A stretch of DNA of 64,000 bases, taken from the NCBI GenBank assembly GCA_023333565.1, contig JAJKFH010002594.1, forward strand, positions 744,001-808,000, in the 5' to 3' direction. The notes beneath the pieces were generated by a model. The model ran no database searches and was not told where the DNA came from. It saw only the letters and a program-made list of their open reading frames with translations. Position numbers and translations under genes: made by a program. This document shows, piece by piece, positions 47,200 through 62,100 of this stretch (the stretch's first letter is position 1; each line of letters starts with the position of its first letter). The DNA comes from Puffinus mauretanicus (Eukaryota; Chordata; Aves; Procellariiformes; Procellariidae).

Positions 47200-49215
47200 G
47201 GAGACAGCAAGAGAAAAAAATGAGAAAAAAAAGTGATGGAAGTTGATTCATGTACTGTTCCAGTGCCCGGGAGTTTGCTGCTGGCACGATGCACCTAGCT
47301 GAAGGTACACTGAGTACAGCTTGCACCTTGCAGTAAGCGTCCTGCCCAGCTCTCCCATGAGCCAGCTGTTCTCTGTTCAGCCTACACGCTGTATTTCATA
47401 GACGTTGTCCATGGCCACGTAAATCAAGGACAATTTTATTAATCTGATAAATTACACTGGAAACTTAAGTTAGAAACAATTCATTTTTATTCTTGTCCAG
47501 GAGAAGCTGTTGACTGTTTTGCTTTTGACCTTCTGTCTTGCAAATCAGGGAAACTTCTGAATTTTAGCAGGGTCTCGGGTGCCTGATTCCAAAAGGAAAG
47601 GTTGCCCTAGTATGTGGAAAATGTCAAAAGGCAGTCCTTGATTTTAGAATCAGATACAGTCGTGGGTGACTTATGTTTTCATTTTATGGAAATTTATCAT
47701 CCATAAAAGTGGGCATAATAAGTCAACACAGGCCATACGCAAACAGTTTGTGGACACCCTTTTCTTAACACAGATTTGCAAAAACCACACAACCCAGGCA
47801 CGCAGTGAGGTATAAACAACATTTCACTATGAGCTTCAGTGCTTCTTCCTGCATCTCTGGCCATTATCTCTGGTGCCATGCTGTAAACCTTCTTCCACAG
47901 TTCTTCAAATACTGCAGATATAACCTGGTATTTAAGATTGATATATTTACTGTTATAATCAGAGTCTTGTTATTTGTAATTGTTTATTACTGATATTAGA
48001 ACAAGAAAGATTATCCATAGTAAAAGCACAAAGTGATAATGTTCCTATAAACAACTATTGAGAGGAAAATGCTGTGTTTGAGGAGGATAAAGGGTCGGAC
48101 ATGAGTCCTGTGTGGTTGAATAGTGAGGCACAGTTTAATATTGTCCCAGTTAAAGGGACATGCTGGGGAAAAAACATTGTTTTGCATAGAACATGGGCTG
48201 CTTCCATATACTTTACCCCTAAGGACAAAGTCATGCATTAACTGTATGATAAAACTCCAACAGGACATGCAAAGGTCATATTAAATGGACTGAAAAAAAA
48301 CCCCAAGGAATGTAAATGACTACGACTAGAGAAATAGGATGAAAAGCCACTGATGTCTGTATATAGCCTTGCAGAGCTGTGCAGGCAAGAGGAAGCACTA
48401 TATGTTGGGACTTGCATAATGTTTAGTCCTTCTGAACTTGACCAGCACTACAGGAATGGAGTAAGTGGTGGGGAACATATACATAAAAGAAATGTTCATG
48501 CAGAGAAAATAGCTGTGTTCCAAAATGTTTTGTATAGCTTATGTTTTCCAACCCTCAGCACTTCCTATGAACCAAAACATTTCTTATTCATTGAACTTCT
48601 AGTTGGAAAATACTGTAAGGCAATAACGTTTTGTTGCCCAGTTGCAAACCACATTACTGTGTCCACAAAGTTCAGAGTTTGGAAGCCAATTTGGAAGCCA
48701 CTTAACTATCATCATTTATCCTGTTCCCACTATCTGGTAACAGAGTTCTTGAGCCCTTTTAGAAGTCTTTTGTTGTGTTTACGGTTTAAAAGTTTCTACC
48801 GTAGTTTATGTCCCCAGTTTTAGATGTTTCTTCATTAGGATTGTGGTTTTATTCTCACCAAAGAGTAAATATATAAGCCTGTGTTTGGAGCAACACTAAT
48901 ATTGTCAAAAGGAGTATCTATTTGATAGTCCAGGCACAGTAAGTTCCCATTTGCTTAAAATAGACTGTCTGGACCTATTGTCTGTTGCAGATCCATCTAT
49001 TCAAAATATGTAGCCACAGGTTAGGCTTCTGGTTAGAAGATGGATGTGCACAAATTGTACAGTTATTTCAGACTCGAAAAAAATCACTAAGCATAATAAA
49101 CCACAAAAAAGTTACAATAACAGGATAATACAGTTACTTGACTGAAGTTTAGCATGTTTTCAGCCAACATTTGTGGTTACATTACGTTTTGTTGGCGAGG
49201 TTAAAGCAACTTTTA

Positions 49216-49239
49216 TGCACTGGATGGCAACCCAGTGCA
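49216..49239. repeat. Hairpin with 8-bp perfect stem
   Basis: TGCACTGG (49216-49223) pairs with CCAGTGCA (49232-49239) across an 8-base loop. Confidence 0.6.
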
Positions 49240-51639
49240 CGAGTTTAGGAGAAAGTTCTAAAAACAACTGAGTTTGTGGCACAGGGGCTGAGGCAAGAAG
49301 AAAGAGAGGGCAGCACTGGGCTTGATTTATTTAGGAAAAAGAAAGGAAAGGAGTGGTAAGAGACAAGCAGATGACAGGCCTAGTCCTCTTTTTTCTCATT
49401 ACTGTGGAGTTACGTGGTGATTCTGCATCTCAAAAAATAAAAAACCCCATATAGTTAAAAAATATATGCATTTATATATGTATACAGGTATATGTATGCA
49501 TTTAGTTGAAATCTACTTACATTTCTCTTTAGAGAAGAGTCATTTGGTATTAGACCAGCAAAGACAGATTGAACTATAAAATGATGCAAATGTAACACTG
49601 CTCAGGATTTAAAAAGAAAATTGAAATATGTGAGAAACTACCATGATTTTTAGCCATTCATGCTTTTGCACACATACTTCTACAGAAGAATGAGTGTAGT
49701 GTTCAGGCTAGTTTTCCCTCTCTCAGCTATTTGTACCGCAGCAATCATAGTATCTAGGTGCCAGTTTTGACAAAGTTTCACTGGGAAAGAAACAGTTATT
49801 ATAGGTTTCATTGTGAAATAACTGGTTATGTGTCAGCAGCTGCTATAGAGAACTGCAAATACATCAGTGACTGTACAGAATGAGTGTTAGAGAGATTTGG
49901 ATACACATCACAGTGCTGGAGAGACTCCAGATGCTGTAGAAGACTGTACTGTATTCCTATTCTGCAGAAGACGTATTTCCCTGGGAAACACCTTTAGAGA
50001 GATCCTCAAAGGGCAAAGTTCAATACAAAGAAAACAGATTCCTGAAATCCTGGGATTCTGGTTTTCAGAATACATGTCTTTTATGTCTTTCAGAATACAT
50101 GAGAATTAAATATACTTCATTCAATTACCTTTGAAGAGTGTTATGGTTATTATAATCAATTCCCTAATTCTAGGAAAGACTCAAATTGAGATGACAATAT
50201 TGACATGGCAGAGACAACTAGTGATAGTAATAGGTTGATGCAGCAATTAATATTTTAACAGACTTATATATGACAATTGTTGCATTATACTGTAGCTACC
50301 ACTAGCGTAATCTGTAAGTTTGATACTATAGTCATTTGCTAAAGTAGGTGATCATCTGATACTTGTTTTGGATCTTACGAAAATGGATCATTAAATCAAT
50401 TACCAGGTAGTACATACCACAATACTTACAAGTACAAGCTGTATGGGTGTGTATATTTTCAGTAGGACCTCTGTAATTTAATTCATCCCTGGTAATTCAT
50501 GCTTCTAGAATTTCACCACTCATAGCTATGTTAGGAAAGTAAGAAAGAACTACATTTCTCCTTGTGATAATGTGGAGAATGTTACCCACTGTAATTACAA
50601 GTTATGCAGCTATGTCTTTAACATCCAGGCCTGTTTCTACTGATGGACTCGTTGAGGAAATAATTTGTTATCCCACATATTTCTTCAAAATGTAGTATTT
50701 AATTCTTCTAATAAAAGCTACACATGTTCTGACATGAAGTGTATACAAGGCAAAAGAAAAAGTTTATATTCTTATCTCAGCCATCAAACCTGCATAGATA
50801 GAATGCCATTGTCTCTGCGGCCATTATCCTCAAGAGTATTTTAAGTAGTTATTTTCTGTCATGGGCTGATTTTCTAAGTGAAAAAACCACAACTCTATTA
50901 AAGTTTAAAGCAAAACCTCCACAGATAATTTGAAAGGTCTGAGGAACAACAGCAGTGAAGATGATCATGGTCTAGAATACCCTTGCAGCCAGGGCACGTA
51001 TTAAGAGCTTGATAATCAAGAAGTCTGACTGCTGAAACCCTGGCGGTACCAGTGTGTCATTCAGCTATTCCTGTGAAAACTCTGTTGATACAATTTTGCT
51101 TATATTCTGAGTAGTTTTGTGTAGCTTATCAACTACTGTGTGTTGCTTTTCACCTTCCTGGTCATTTAGAGCTTTTAAACACAAATGGCTGGATCACAAT
51201 GTAATGTGGTTTTGGGTTTGGGTTTTTTTTTTTTAGTTTGTTTGTATGGTTTTTCATTGTTTGTTTGTTTGGGTTTTTTTGTATTCAGGTCATTCAAGGG
51301 ACATTTTTGCTGTTGCTCTGGCATGATTTTCATACCTCTGAATAATATCCAGAAAAACCCTGGTAGTTTCTAAGCCATGTCGAGTGATGTCAATCAGATT
51401 TTGTAGATGTTCTTTATACTAGACACAATGTGAAAATCAAGAAGAAATTTTCAGCATGTGACTTCAGCTGTACGTGCTAAATGTAATTTTGAATGAAATG
51501 TTCATACAGAACATTCAAAAACATTCAGAAAACATTCTTCATCTACAATAAATGTCTCTGTGTTTTTGTATATTGTTAACATTTGTGTATTGTAAAGGAG
51601 AGATTTAGTGAAGTTTGGGCTTTCCAGTTCATAAATACC

Positions 51640-51701
51640 AAAAGAAAAAAAAAAGGAAAAAAAAAAAAGAAAAAACAGGGAAAGAGAGAGGAAAAAAAGA
51701 A
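51640..51701 (+). repeat. Polypurine tract
   Basis: About 60 bases of A and G with a single C. Mirror-type purine runs of this length can form triplex DNA. The Phe-Leu-rich minus-strand frame and Lys-rich plus-strand frame across it are artefacts of the tract. Confidence 0.75.
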
Positions 51702-54116
51702 TAAAAAACAGCATAGAGGAAAAGTTAACTTCAACAATCATTTTTCTCTTCTGTTCACTTCAAACGTAGTTTCATTTTAAGTTTTGGGCACATGTTGGGG
51801 TCATTTCTTATTTTATCAAAACAGTTTTCCCATCTTAATTAAAATCAGTGGACTATGCAATTCTGTTAGATTGGAGGAAAGGAGAGTTTGTTAATTTACA
51901 TTTAAATAAAACTGATTTTCTGAACTTCTGATATAGTTGCATTTTTAATATCTTGTGCTTCATATTATATTTATAAGTGGTACCTCTGGAATTATGGGGA
52001 GTCTTGGCTCACATTTCAGACTGTTATCCTTCAGTAATAGTAGTGCTTTTGTAGCCATCTAAGAACAGAGTCAAGGCAAAGTTTATAGGTGGAGGAAATA
52101 TTTTTTAATTAAGTCTATTGGTATAACTGGAAGAAGAGGCAATTTGAAGAACTTTTCTCAAAATATTGTCCATTTTTTTCCAGCCGTTCTTTTTGGTCTA
52201 ATTGAAAGTATTATTCATTACAGCTGAGAATATGTTAATTCTGTTGTGGTGTCTCAAGTGGCAAATTTCCTGCCTCAATATTTCATGATCATCAAAAAGT
52301 TTGAAGTCTGATTTCCTATTGACAGATTCCAAAAATTTCAATAATTAAAGTGACCAGGAGTTTTTTTTTTTTGCTTTATTATTACATTTGCTTTTTTTTC
52401 CCTTCTTTTTTTTCTTTTCTTTTTCTTTACTATTTGTCTGCAATCTTACCTCTAGACTTCTAGTTTTCATTGAAGACTTCATTACTTGTAGTTTAGTAGT
52501 CAGGGCATTCAAATGTATGCAGTTAGAGACTCTTTATAGTACAAATGAAGCACTAAAGAACTTCAATTAACACCTGAACTATGGGTAATTAACAGGAATT
52601 CGCTTCAGTACAAAAGGATGTAAGATTTACTTACAACACTGGTAGACTATGAGGTATGTAGAGATGCACAAGAAATTCGACAGTTTAAATTTGTTCCTTT
52701 TAGTATTCAAGCAGGAATCACTGAGCGAAGAAACTTCCTTAATGATTTTCTATTTAATAGTTCTTTTCGCATGGAAAGCTGAAGAGGTTTCCTCACATTT
52801 AATTTTGTGCTGTGATATGTCCAAACAACTTCATTCTCACAGTCCTTTTGGACTTAGCACAGTTTCATATTGAGTAATGCAGCTGATACTGTATATTTAT
52901 GGGCTCAGCATTAATAGTGACTGGAAATGCTTCACTGATGTGAAGGTAGTATAATATTTTTGAGAATTCTTTTAGTTTAGATTCAGTTGCTGTCACTGAA
53001 TATAGAATTACAAAGAAACAGTTTTCCATCTGGTGAAAACAGAAAGATTTTGGAACATTTTCTAATTCAATTGTAATAGAAAGTAAAAAAAAGGTTTTGT
53101 GACAAAATATAAATAATTCTGAAATATTTTCAGTACCAGTTATTACCAATGATTATACTACAGTTCCTAAGCTAACAATTGTTTTAAAAAATGGAAAATC
53201 AGTATTCCTCTTTAAAAACTGTCAAAGAGAACTTTTTGAAAATTTAAAAAAAGTTTTTGAGTCATAGAAATTAATTCAAACTAACCTTTCTTTAGGGCTA
53301 TCAGGCATACCTTTTTACCTGATGTCCTGGAATATTTATCCAACAAAGAAGAATATAGGTATTTGTTTGGTTTTCACAGAAATTCAAGTCAACCGTACAC
53401 TTTTGTAATTTTGTTATGGCAAGAGCCTATCTGTAGAATTATTGACTACCTTTGCAGTGCATGCACAATAGACTCAATTTCTTGGGACTATTTCTCTGGA
53501 TGAATATATAGGAATTTTTACTTTTCCAGTGAAAAAGTTTTCATTTTGTCAAATTGCTATTTCTGGTTGGTGACAACATATATTAGATTTGCTAATGCTA
53601 CTGGAAGTGCCTTTTCTTTTCCGTTCACATCCTCCTTTGAAGCAATTAACAAATCTAGGGGAATTGGTTGCTTGTTTTTTCTCATTCTTTGCAGTCAATG
53701 TGACTCTGATGTCAGGTAGTAAAAAAAGAGACAATGAGTGCTTCATTTCACTCTATCAACATCAATTATACATGAGCTCCGTTTACCTAGGAAAGCTGAA
53801 TACTCAGACCTGATCTTAAACTCTGGTCCCAAGAGAACAGGCAAACAGTCATTCTGCCTGGATAATGATGTTCTATATAAAGCAACAAAATGCTACCTGG
53901 ATTTTTCTAATGCTATATTGTACAAATTCAAATATTGCTCAGGTTCAGGGAGGTTTTTCCACCATATGGAAACACTTGAAGGTATGCTTAGATACTTAGA
54001 CTCTCAATGTTATGCCTTAGATTTAATTGACAACTCCCACTAGCTTAGTGGCAGTTCTGCATCTAAATCTTCTTATAACATGCCCAAGCAATGCCTTGTG
54101 AAAGATGATACGCATT

Positions 54117-54141
54117 AAAACAAAACAAAACAAAACAAAAC
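54117..54141. repeat. (AAAAC)n microsatellite
   Basis: Five units of AAAAC, uninterrupted. Confidence 0.85.
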
Positions 54142-56289
54142 ACATTAATTAAAAAAACTGAAAAAGGAAGGAAAAAAAAGACCTTACAACTGAACTCTCT
54201 TTCTGTCTCTAGGAAAAAAAGAAAGAAAGATATAAACTTAATTATTTTGATGCAAAAAAGGGAATGGCTCTGTTTTAAACATTTGCGGCCAGAAATCTAA
54301 CCCTTAGGATCTTTTTTGAAGCTGCTAAACGATTACAGATGCAGCCATCCATACCCAAGATAAACTCGGTGATAGCTTTTGAGACTGTGAGAGTTATGTC
54401 CTTAGGAAAGGTTGATTTTTCTCTTTTTCTGCAAAATGCTTTGTAATCAATTTAAATTTCTTCAGCTTGAAACTTACCAGAACATTGTGTCATGCCCAGT
54501 TACTGATTGATTTAATTATGCTCTGCAACAGAACTTGCCAAGAAAACAAGGTGTGAGGTACTGTTACTGCAATAAGCTTGGAAATTTCAGAGAGAAATGC
54601 AATGTACTCTAAGTTTCTAGTCCCCACACACTCATTACCTATTAATATTGGATGAAACTTCTTGACAAATGCATTGTCATGAACAGTCTCTTTCCATGGG
54701 TGTAATATCAGGCAGTTATGTCTAATATAAAATTAATGTTTATCTATTAAAAGAATTGTACTACCTTAAAATTGATTCACATTTGTGCGTTGCAACTATA
54801 TAGGTATTTAACATCCTGCTGAACCTATCTGTGAATTCATGTGTACAATAAGAATATTTTTGCTCCTTTAGATAAGATTCTTACAGATATTGTGAACATA
54901 TTTCAGCTAAACATTTTCTTCTTTATTAATGAAATGCTGAATATTTGGGAGTTTTAAAAAATATTTTCCATTTCTCACTGTATTAGGGAAAAAAATTTGG
55001 GGGGGTTATTAAATTCTGAGTGTTACTGAATGTGTATTTCAAAAAGGGCAATGGAGAGCATGGCAGGGCAGCAAAGGTAAGAGCAGAGCGAGGTGAAGCG
55101 AAGCAGAGAAACATTTGAAGTTTATTTATAATTGTAAACAGGAAATAAATGAATAAGGTTGAAAATAGATAGATAAATTATCTGCCCAGCTACACAGAAA
55201 AGTATTGACAGTGCAGTATAGACACATTATGTCAAGTATACTTCATTTTCCTCTGTCAAATCTAATCAATCATTTGTCAGTATCTGTGATACTGCATTTC
55301 AGAAATGCAAACTGAATATAGATAAATTCACTATATACAAGAATACCATATATCAAAAGACGCACCTACCTAGCATGTTTAGCAAAATCATCAAAGCAGT
55401 GTCCTTCAACTGGAAGGACAGTGACAAATATTAAAAACATACCAAGACAGAAATAGAAATACTTGAGCTTGTAACTGACAAAATATTATCCCCAAAAATG
55501 CCCCGTGTCATCAGTATAAGAATTTAACTTATTTCCTGAAGGTGTGAGTCCTGATCTCGCAGAGACTTAAGTATATCCTCAGAGAAGTCCCACTGGGTAG
55601 TCAGGTAGAACTGACTGTAGTTGAATGAATCTTTTTTGTAGAAATCACAAATAAATATGGCTGCCATAAGAACATTATATTCCATTCCTGGTTTATTTTG
55701 ATATAGCTAGTCAGTACAAATGAGATCTACTTAAGGATGAAGGTATCTAACTTGAAGTAGGATCCAAGACCCTTGTAAAGACTTACATACTCCCTTTATA
55801 ATGTACAAGAGAAATTGCATGCCTTGAAACTCGAATGGGAAGATCAGGCTGCCAGGTGGAAAGCAAGCTGGGGCTCTCCGAGGAGAAACAGCTCTAAGAA
55901 GAAGCGTCTGAGATTTTCATCCCTTCAGTTCCTGGAGCCACAGTTCCTTTCTCAGTGTCTGGGTTAAAACTTGTCAGAAATGTAGGAAATACTGAATTTT
56001 GCCACTTCAGGATGAAAAGCCAAGTCAGGGCTGATTCTGCTACAGAAAAGAAAAGAGAAAGAAGAGCTGGAATAGAGGTGTCACACCGGGCAGGTTTCCC
56101 TTCCCATTGATTCCTGTGGGTGCTGACCATGGGCAGTGGGGGATAATTCCTAGGACAGAGACCGGAGACTGCCCTCCTAGGATGGCCCCTCTCTGTCCTC
56201 TTCTTCTACAGTGGCAGCCACTTTCCCACACCCTCCAGCCCATCCAAGAGTGGCAGAAGCATGACCCAGCCTAATTTTAGGGGTTGGTG

Positions 56290-56420
56290 AAAGGCAAAGC
56301 ACGTAAAAGAGCTGTGACCATTTTGTTGGCGAAGCAGTTGGTAATTACACAATGGGTTATTACCCCACCTCTAGGATTCATGCAATCAGCATCCTCCAGG
56401 CATTCTCTTAAGAGAGGGCC
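56290..56420. promoter_or_regulatory. Candidate conserved noncoding element
   Basis: It has GTGACCATTTTGTTGGCG, GGTAATTACACAATGGG (homeodomain plus SOX-type ACAATGG) and a perfect 12-bp palindrome TCTCTTAAGAGA (56404-56415). No coding frame. Assignment rests on motif density only. Confidence 0.22.
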
Positions 56421-58993
56421 TGTTATGTATAAAAGATAAGACTGATTCTACCTTTAATTGAAGCAAAAAATACATATCAAATTTGGTATTTGTATCTGTG
56501 ATGGAAAATAAAATCTTTAGCAATTTTTCAAGTACTCTGTTATTGCGTTACAGAATAGTGATTTGATGGCAAAAATTTAGCCACTTTTTGTTATAAACTT
56601 GACTTGAAAACGTTAAAAATTAATGTGACTTTTGAGCTTTCATTTTGTGATCAAAGAATCAGTTTCAGGACATCTGTAGCTATTTTAGTTACTTTTTGTT
56701 AGTCCAGTAAATCTAGCAATGAAAATAATTAAGTAAATCTGTGGTGTTTTCTCTCCTTTTCTTTTCTGTCTTACTACCTTTTTCCTCAAAGTTATGGACT
56801 ATTAATGGGTGATTATAATTGCATTTTATGATGACTAGTACAACTACCACTGCTATAGCTTACTTTACTTTTCAGATGTGCTCCCTTTATAAGGATGAGA
56901 GAACATGACAGAATTTTGAACAAAAGTGTGAAAGCCAAGATGCTTTCTTTCACACATGTGGGCCTTTGTCCCTGTTTGTAAAAAGTACACTGGGTTTTCT
57001 GAAATGTTTATTAAAATTCATTGTAGTAGAAAATACTCACAAGTACTTACTGGCCTAGGAAAATAATTTAAAATATGTACTAATTGAAATTTAAAACAGG
57101 AACAATTTGTTGTAACAATTCTGCTGAAGATGTGCAAAGTGAATCATTGTGCCACAGTCCTCTTTTCTCCAAAAGAAAGGAATGACATGCAAGAGTCATG
57201 ACAATGTAAGAGAAATATCTGTATTAAAATATAACACTTACTTTGTTAAAAGGAACAGATAAAGGACCAAATATTCATGGTTACATATCATGTTGAGGAC
57301 AAAGGAGATGTTTTTCTTAAATATCCACTTTTTCAAATGACTCTGATTTTATTTACTTTTTTTCAATTCATAAACAAAAAAATGGTCAGGAAAATTCTTC
57401 CACACCAGGAAATATTGAATTCCTTTTTTTTTTTTTAGGTAATTCTAATGTAAAAAATACCCCATGATTCAAGTCAATCATAGAGTTTTTTTAATTTATC
57501 TTTACTGTTTTCTTCTTAAAATTGAATTTATAACAATTTACCACAAATACTGGAGTAACATTGCATGCTTTTTATTGACAGTTTAATTCACTCTTACAGA
57601 AAAAATATTAGGAACTGAAAGTCTGGAATAGAAGTGGTGGGGTTTGGGTTTTTTTCTCCAAAAACATATGTTAAGCTTAATTAAATAAATTCAGTCAAGA
57701 TGCACTGTTCTATATACTGCTCTGCAGTACAGTATTGTAACACATGATGTTTTCACAAGGATGAAATTCCTTGCTTTGGATTTCATGAGGACTGTTGTAA
57801 TATCCATTAGCTCTTTTTCAGCTGAAGAAAACAGGAAGGTTATCAAAATAAACAAATACATCAAGATGAATAGATTGTATATCAAGGTGCCAAGAGAAAG
57901 GAAGGGATTACAGTTTTTTGCTTTTGAAAGTTACTAGATTATGGGGACTGGCAAACAGAATAATCATTTGCATAGGTATCTGACATATGATTATGCCTCA
58001 GATGATTTATGTAAGGCCTTGACAGGCTACAGTGATGAGCATGTTAGAAATACGATAGATGGATGAATGGAAGGTACTCAGTGAGGGGAATGTGAATTGG
58101 AAAGTCAATACCAATTTGAAAATCAATCAGCAAGAATAAGACTGCTCAGTTTGTGCGCACAAAATACTGGCCTAGGGGCTGTCTATAAAGACAAGGTGGA
58201 GACTTCCGAATCCTACAGAAAATATTTTCTCCAGCAGCGTTCAAATGTCTGCAGTAAAGCATGTGTGATTCAATGGTTTATAGCTCAGGAAATCACAATC
58301 TTTCTCTACCAGAACCTTCTCTCCCATTGCCAGGAGCCTGCCCCATCTATTTAGGATTTAGAGGAGACTCATTTCCCTTTCAGCAACATGAGAAGGGCAG
58401 GGTGGCTGTAACTCCCTGACCTCTGGCTGAGAACCCCACTGTAAGCCAATTCTTTAGATAGCTGTTTTGGTGGAGACACTTGGCTGCCCTCATCTCCGTG
58501 CCACTTTGAAAGCATTAGCAAGAGAAAAAAACCCATTGCTCTTATTCCAAAAAAACCCAAAACATGTAAAAACTCTCAAAAAAATGCACCTATTTGTACA
58601 GAAAACTGCTTAAGGGCAGTCATTGTCTCTCAGTGTCTTTGTACAGCCTTGTACAATAGGACCACACTGGCTGAAGCTTTTAAGATTATCTTTAATAGAA
58701 TGCATCCAAAAATATATTAAAGAGTATTAGGGTTAAAAGCCGTGAGCTCTAAACTTAGGAAATACCAGAATTAATGCTGATAAGACTTAATTTAAGGTAC
58801 ACATTGTTCGTTCATTAAACACTATACCATTTCTGATCGACTCCCAGATTTTCCATTGCTCAGGAAGGCTTATGCTCAGCATGTGAGAAACAGCTCAGTA
58901 TTTCACTCCACCCCCTTTGCTCAGGGTTCGGCACCATGCTTTGTATACTGCATACCATTTAACTGAGCCTCTGAATACAGAATTATTAATATT

Positions 58994-59190
58994 CTCATGA
59001 GTTTTTCTATGATGCTTACTGCTATAGTATTTGAACATGTCAAAGGAATAATGTATTCATCTTCTTGGTATTTTTGTGACATGAAATGTTATTATTCCCA
59101 TTTAATAGACAGGGAGGTAAGATCCATGTGTACTTTTTTCAAAAGTCATTACATTACAGTCATTTTGGATGCCCAACTGAAGGTGGCCTG
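58994..59190 (-). mobile_element. Ancient amniote SINE/LINE-tail repeat, copy B
   Basis: It opens with CTCATGAGTTTTTCTA, differing by one base from copy A at 33076. It continues GCTATAGTATTTGAACATGTC, then TATTATTCCCATTTAATAGAC and GGGAGGTAAGATCC, the same block order as the MIR/L2-like amniote repeat. It is more degraded in its second half than copy A. Confidence 0.55.
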
Positions 59191-62100
59191 ATTTGTTAGA
59201 CAACTTACTCCATCACAGCATTATTTATCCAAAGCACAAATTGTATGCAATTCAATAACCGATGTAGGAACATAGTATTTCTGAGAATCAGGTATGAAAT
59301 CTTTGTGGACACTAAAAATAACATCCATTTGAAAATCAAGTTCTAGGTGACTTATCAAACACTACGTTAGAACGTTCTCATGGAGATGGGGATAAATCCA
59401 TTTCTGCTAGGCAGTTCTAGCTGTCTAAACCATAAATCATACTTTCTTTTCCTAAAATTCTTTGCTTCACATTTACACAATAAGTAGGGGAAGAGTTCCT
59501 ATGACAAAGCCCTACTCAGAGCAATTCTATCATATTGCAGGGAACAGAGGTAGAACTGTTAGGCTGAGGAGAAGAGGATGAGAAAATGAAAAAGTGCAAA
59601 TAGTTTACTTCTAAGAGGAGCTTCATGAACTTCAGGGTGCAGCAAAAAGAATGATAAAAAAGGAAATTATAAGCTTACAAGGTCCATTGTGTTTGTTGTC
59701 ATAAACAATAAGTAAACAGAATTGGAATGAGAAGCATGCAGAAAGAAGCTACTTTCACAGACACTCACAAAAGTAGAAGGATTCTTTCTCATGCTACAAA
59801 AACATAAGGAATGCATTCTTCACATTTTTAGTATGGAAAACATGCCACTTACTACTCCGTATCTCCTGAACATACAAACACATCTAGCAGTGTTTGTATA
59901 CTAAAATGGAATCTCCTTTCCAGTGACTTTCCAGTATTAAACACCTTTCCTGCTACAATTGTCATGAACTTACTGTCTACACTATGTTGCTGGTGTTCTT
60001 TGCATGCTAAAGAGCAGATACACAAAGGTCTGTAACACCTATAGATTACAGTAGCAAAAATGTACAAAGAGTAACTAGGTGCTCTGTGGATCACAATCTT
60101 ACTTTACTTTCTGTTCAGAGAGCCTGATACAACCCCAATCTGGGCAGGAGGGGAAAGTGAGGAGTTGACCAGCCAGCTCACTTTATAGCATTGACTATAA
60201 AGCTAACATGGTATCAATAGGGAGATACTGTTAAGGGTTCCTTAGGACCAATCTCCTTGGTAGACAGAAATTCTCATCTGGCTTCCCAATTTTAAGATGC
60301 ATTTGCCATCTTTAATTCCTCTTCTGTTTGTACTTTAGATTTTTTCCTAAATCAAAATATTCCCAAAACATAAAGGCTTCCAAATGGAAATACCATACGT
60401 CTCTAAATGTCAGCTTATTTTCATCTATCCTGCCAGATTCCAAGTTTTGGAGTCTGATTTGAGTTATATCAATATTATACAATTTGGAATGCATGTGTAT
60501 AACTGTTTCACCAAAGCCACTGTAATTTGTACTGAGGGATTATGTTTAATGAGGTCACCAAATTCACTTCTATCTTTTACAATTTTAAATTGAGTTGCCA
60601 ACATTTATGGTTTCCCATGCTTGAAATTTTTAATGTAGGTGCTAAAACTACAAAAGTGATTTCTTGAAGACTGCAAACAGTCTTAATGTAGTTCGTACTA
60701 TAAATTACAAGTGGGCTATGCTAAAACTGTTACCATAGGTAATCAATCCATATCCCATAAGAGGGGATCTTGCTTGTTTGAGCGCTAGTCACAATTTCTA
60801 AAAATTCAGTGTTATCTAAAGACATAATACTACCTCCTGTGCTGGATATTCTTCAAAGCTGCCTAGGGAGATCAATTTTTATGGGAGTTGGTTTACAAAA
60901 TTCTTAGACATTTTTGGGAAGTCTAAACCATTTTTTAGTCCAAATAATCGTTATTGCAGTAAGGTATTATGAAGGTTCTGCTCTCTTAAATTTGCAAAGC
61001 TCAACCAATGATGCTCACTAGTTGATATTACTAAAATTCCCATGTCATATAACAGACAGTAACAACCCAGATTATGGGTCTGTTAGCTTCCTTCCTCTAG
61101 GTTATACTTCCCCAGGCCATCTAAAGGTACTCTTTTTAATGCAGCCCCCGAAAGGCATTTTAACAGCTATAATGAAAAAGATGCTTTCTTGCTTTAATTA
61201 ATACATGTGCATAATTTCAAAAATGGCTTAGTTGTTGCTTTCACTAGTCTAATTTTTTCTGGTCATGGTGAACACTGCCTATGCAATTTTCCAATTAAAA
61301 TTACAATTCTGTGACTGTAATTGAAGCTTTATCTACTGATCCATCAATTTAGTAAGAAAAAGATCTGAATGTTACAGCTTGATTACTTTTTCCTAAATAG
61401 CCATCAAGGTTATATATTCTATTCTAAATATATCTGCACAAACCTATGTAAAAGAGATTTCTTTATTATTTAAACAAAATGTAAACCAATTATTCAACAG
61501 CACATGTACAAAACTAAAGTCATTTTCCATCTTTAGAATGTGTCCCTCAGATCAGCCTCTCAAATACGCCTTAGAGGGTAGCCCATGTTAATTTTTTTCC
61601 CTTTTTTCCTCAGTTTAAAATACATTGACAAAACGGGTAAAATTACTTAGTTTTCCAAAACCAAAAATTTTATTCATAAATCCAGCTAGTCTAATCAGTG
61701 CCATTCTTTACTGTTTTCCATTTTTTTCTCTCCTCAAATTTACTGACACTTGGAAAAATATTCAAGAATTTAGATTTTTTGCAAAACTGGGACTTGTTGA
61801 GCCCTTGCACTTAAGTCTTTATCATTTGATGTGCTAACAGAAAAGCCAGAGTGCAAATAGCTCATCAGGGCCTGAGTCATGTCATAAAGCTGAAATAAGC
61901 ACTTTGTTGCTTGGGGTTCTCAGTCCAAAACAACTGTCTATTTATTATTCATTATTGTGCACATAAACTTACAAAAGCAGGAAAACATCTTTCCCTCACT
62001 GTAACTGCTAAAATGCCTTTTGGGGCGTTTCATTAGAAAGAACACCTTTAGATGATCTTGGGAACTGTACCCCAGAGGAAAGAAGCTAATAGCTTATACT

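Larger units (their letters stand above)
45481..58993. other. Long AT-rich noncoding stretch, no gene recognised
   Basis: About 13.5 kb. It includes the window's longest frame (156 codons, 48353-48823), which has no recognisable domain. It also holds small perfect hairpins (46542-46565, 47178-47199, 49216-49239), an AAT microsatellite (46042-46058), a purine tract (51640-51701), an AAAAC microsatellite (54117-54141) and a candidate regulatory segment at 56290-56420. Confidence 0.6.

Noticed and set aside
48353..48823. Longest open frame, 156 codons, plus strand
   Set aside because: No recognisable domain, weak start context, Cys/His/Leu/Phe-rich composition as expected from AT-rich noncoding DNA; its length is not surprising in 64 kb read in six frames.
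51502..51780. Phe/Leu-rich and Lys-rich frames on opposite strands
   Set aside because: Both are translations of one polypurine tract.
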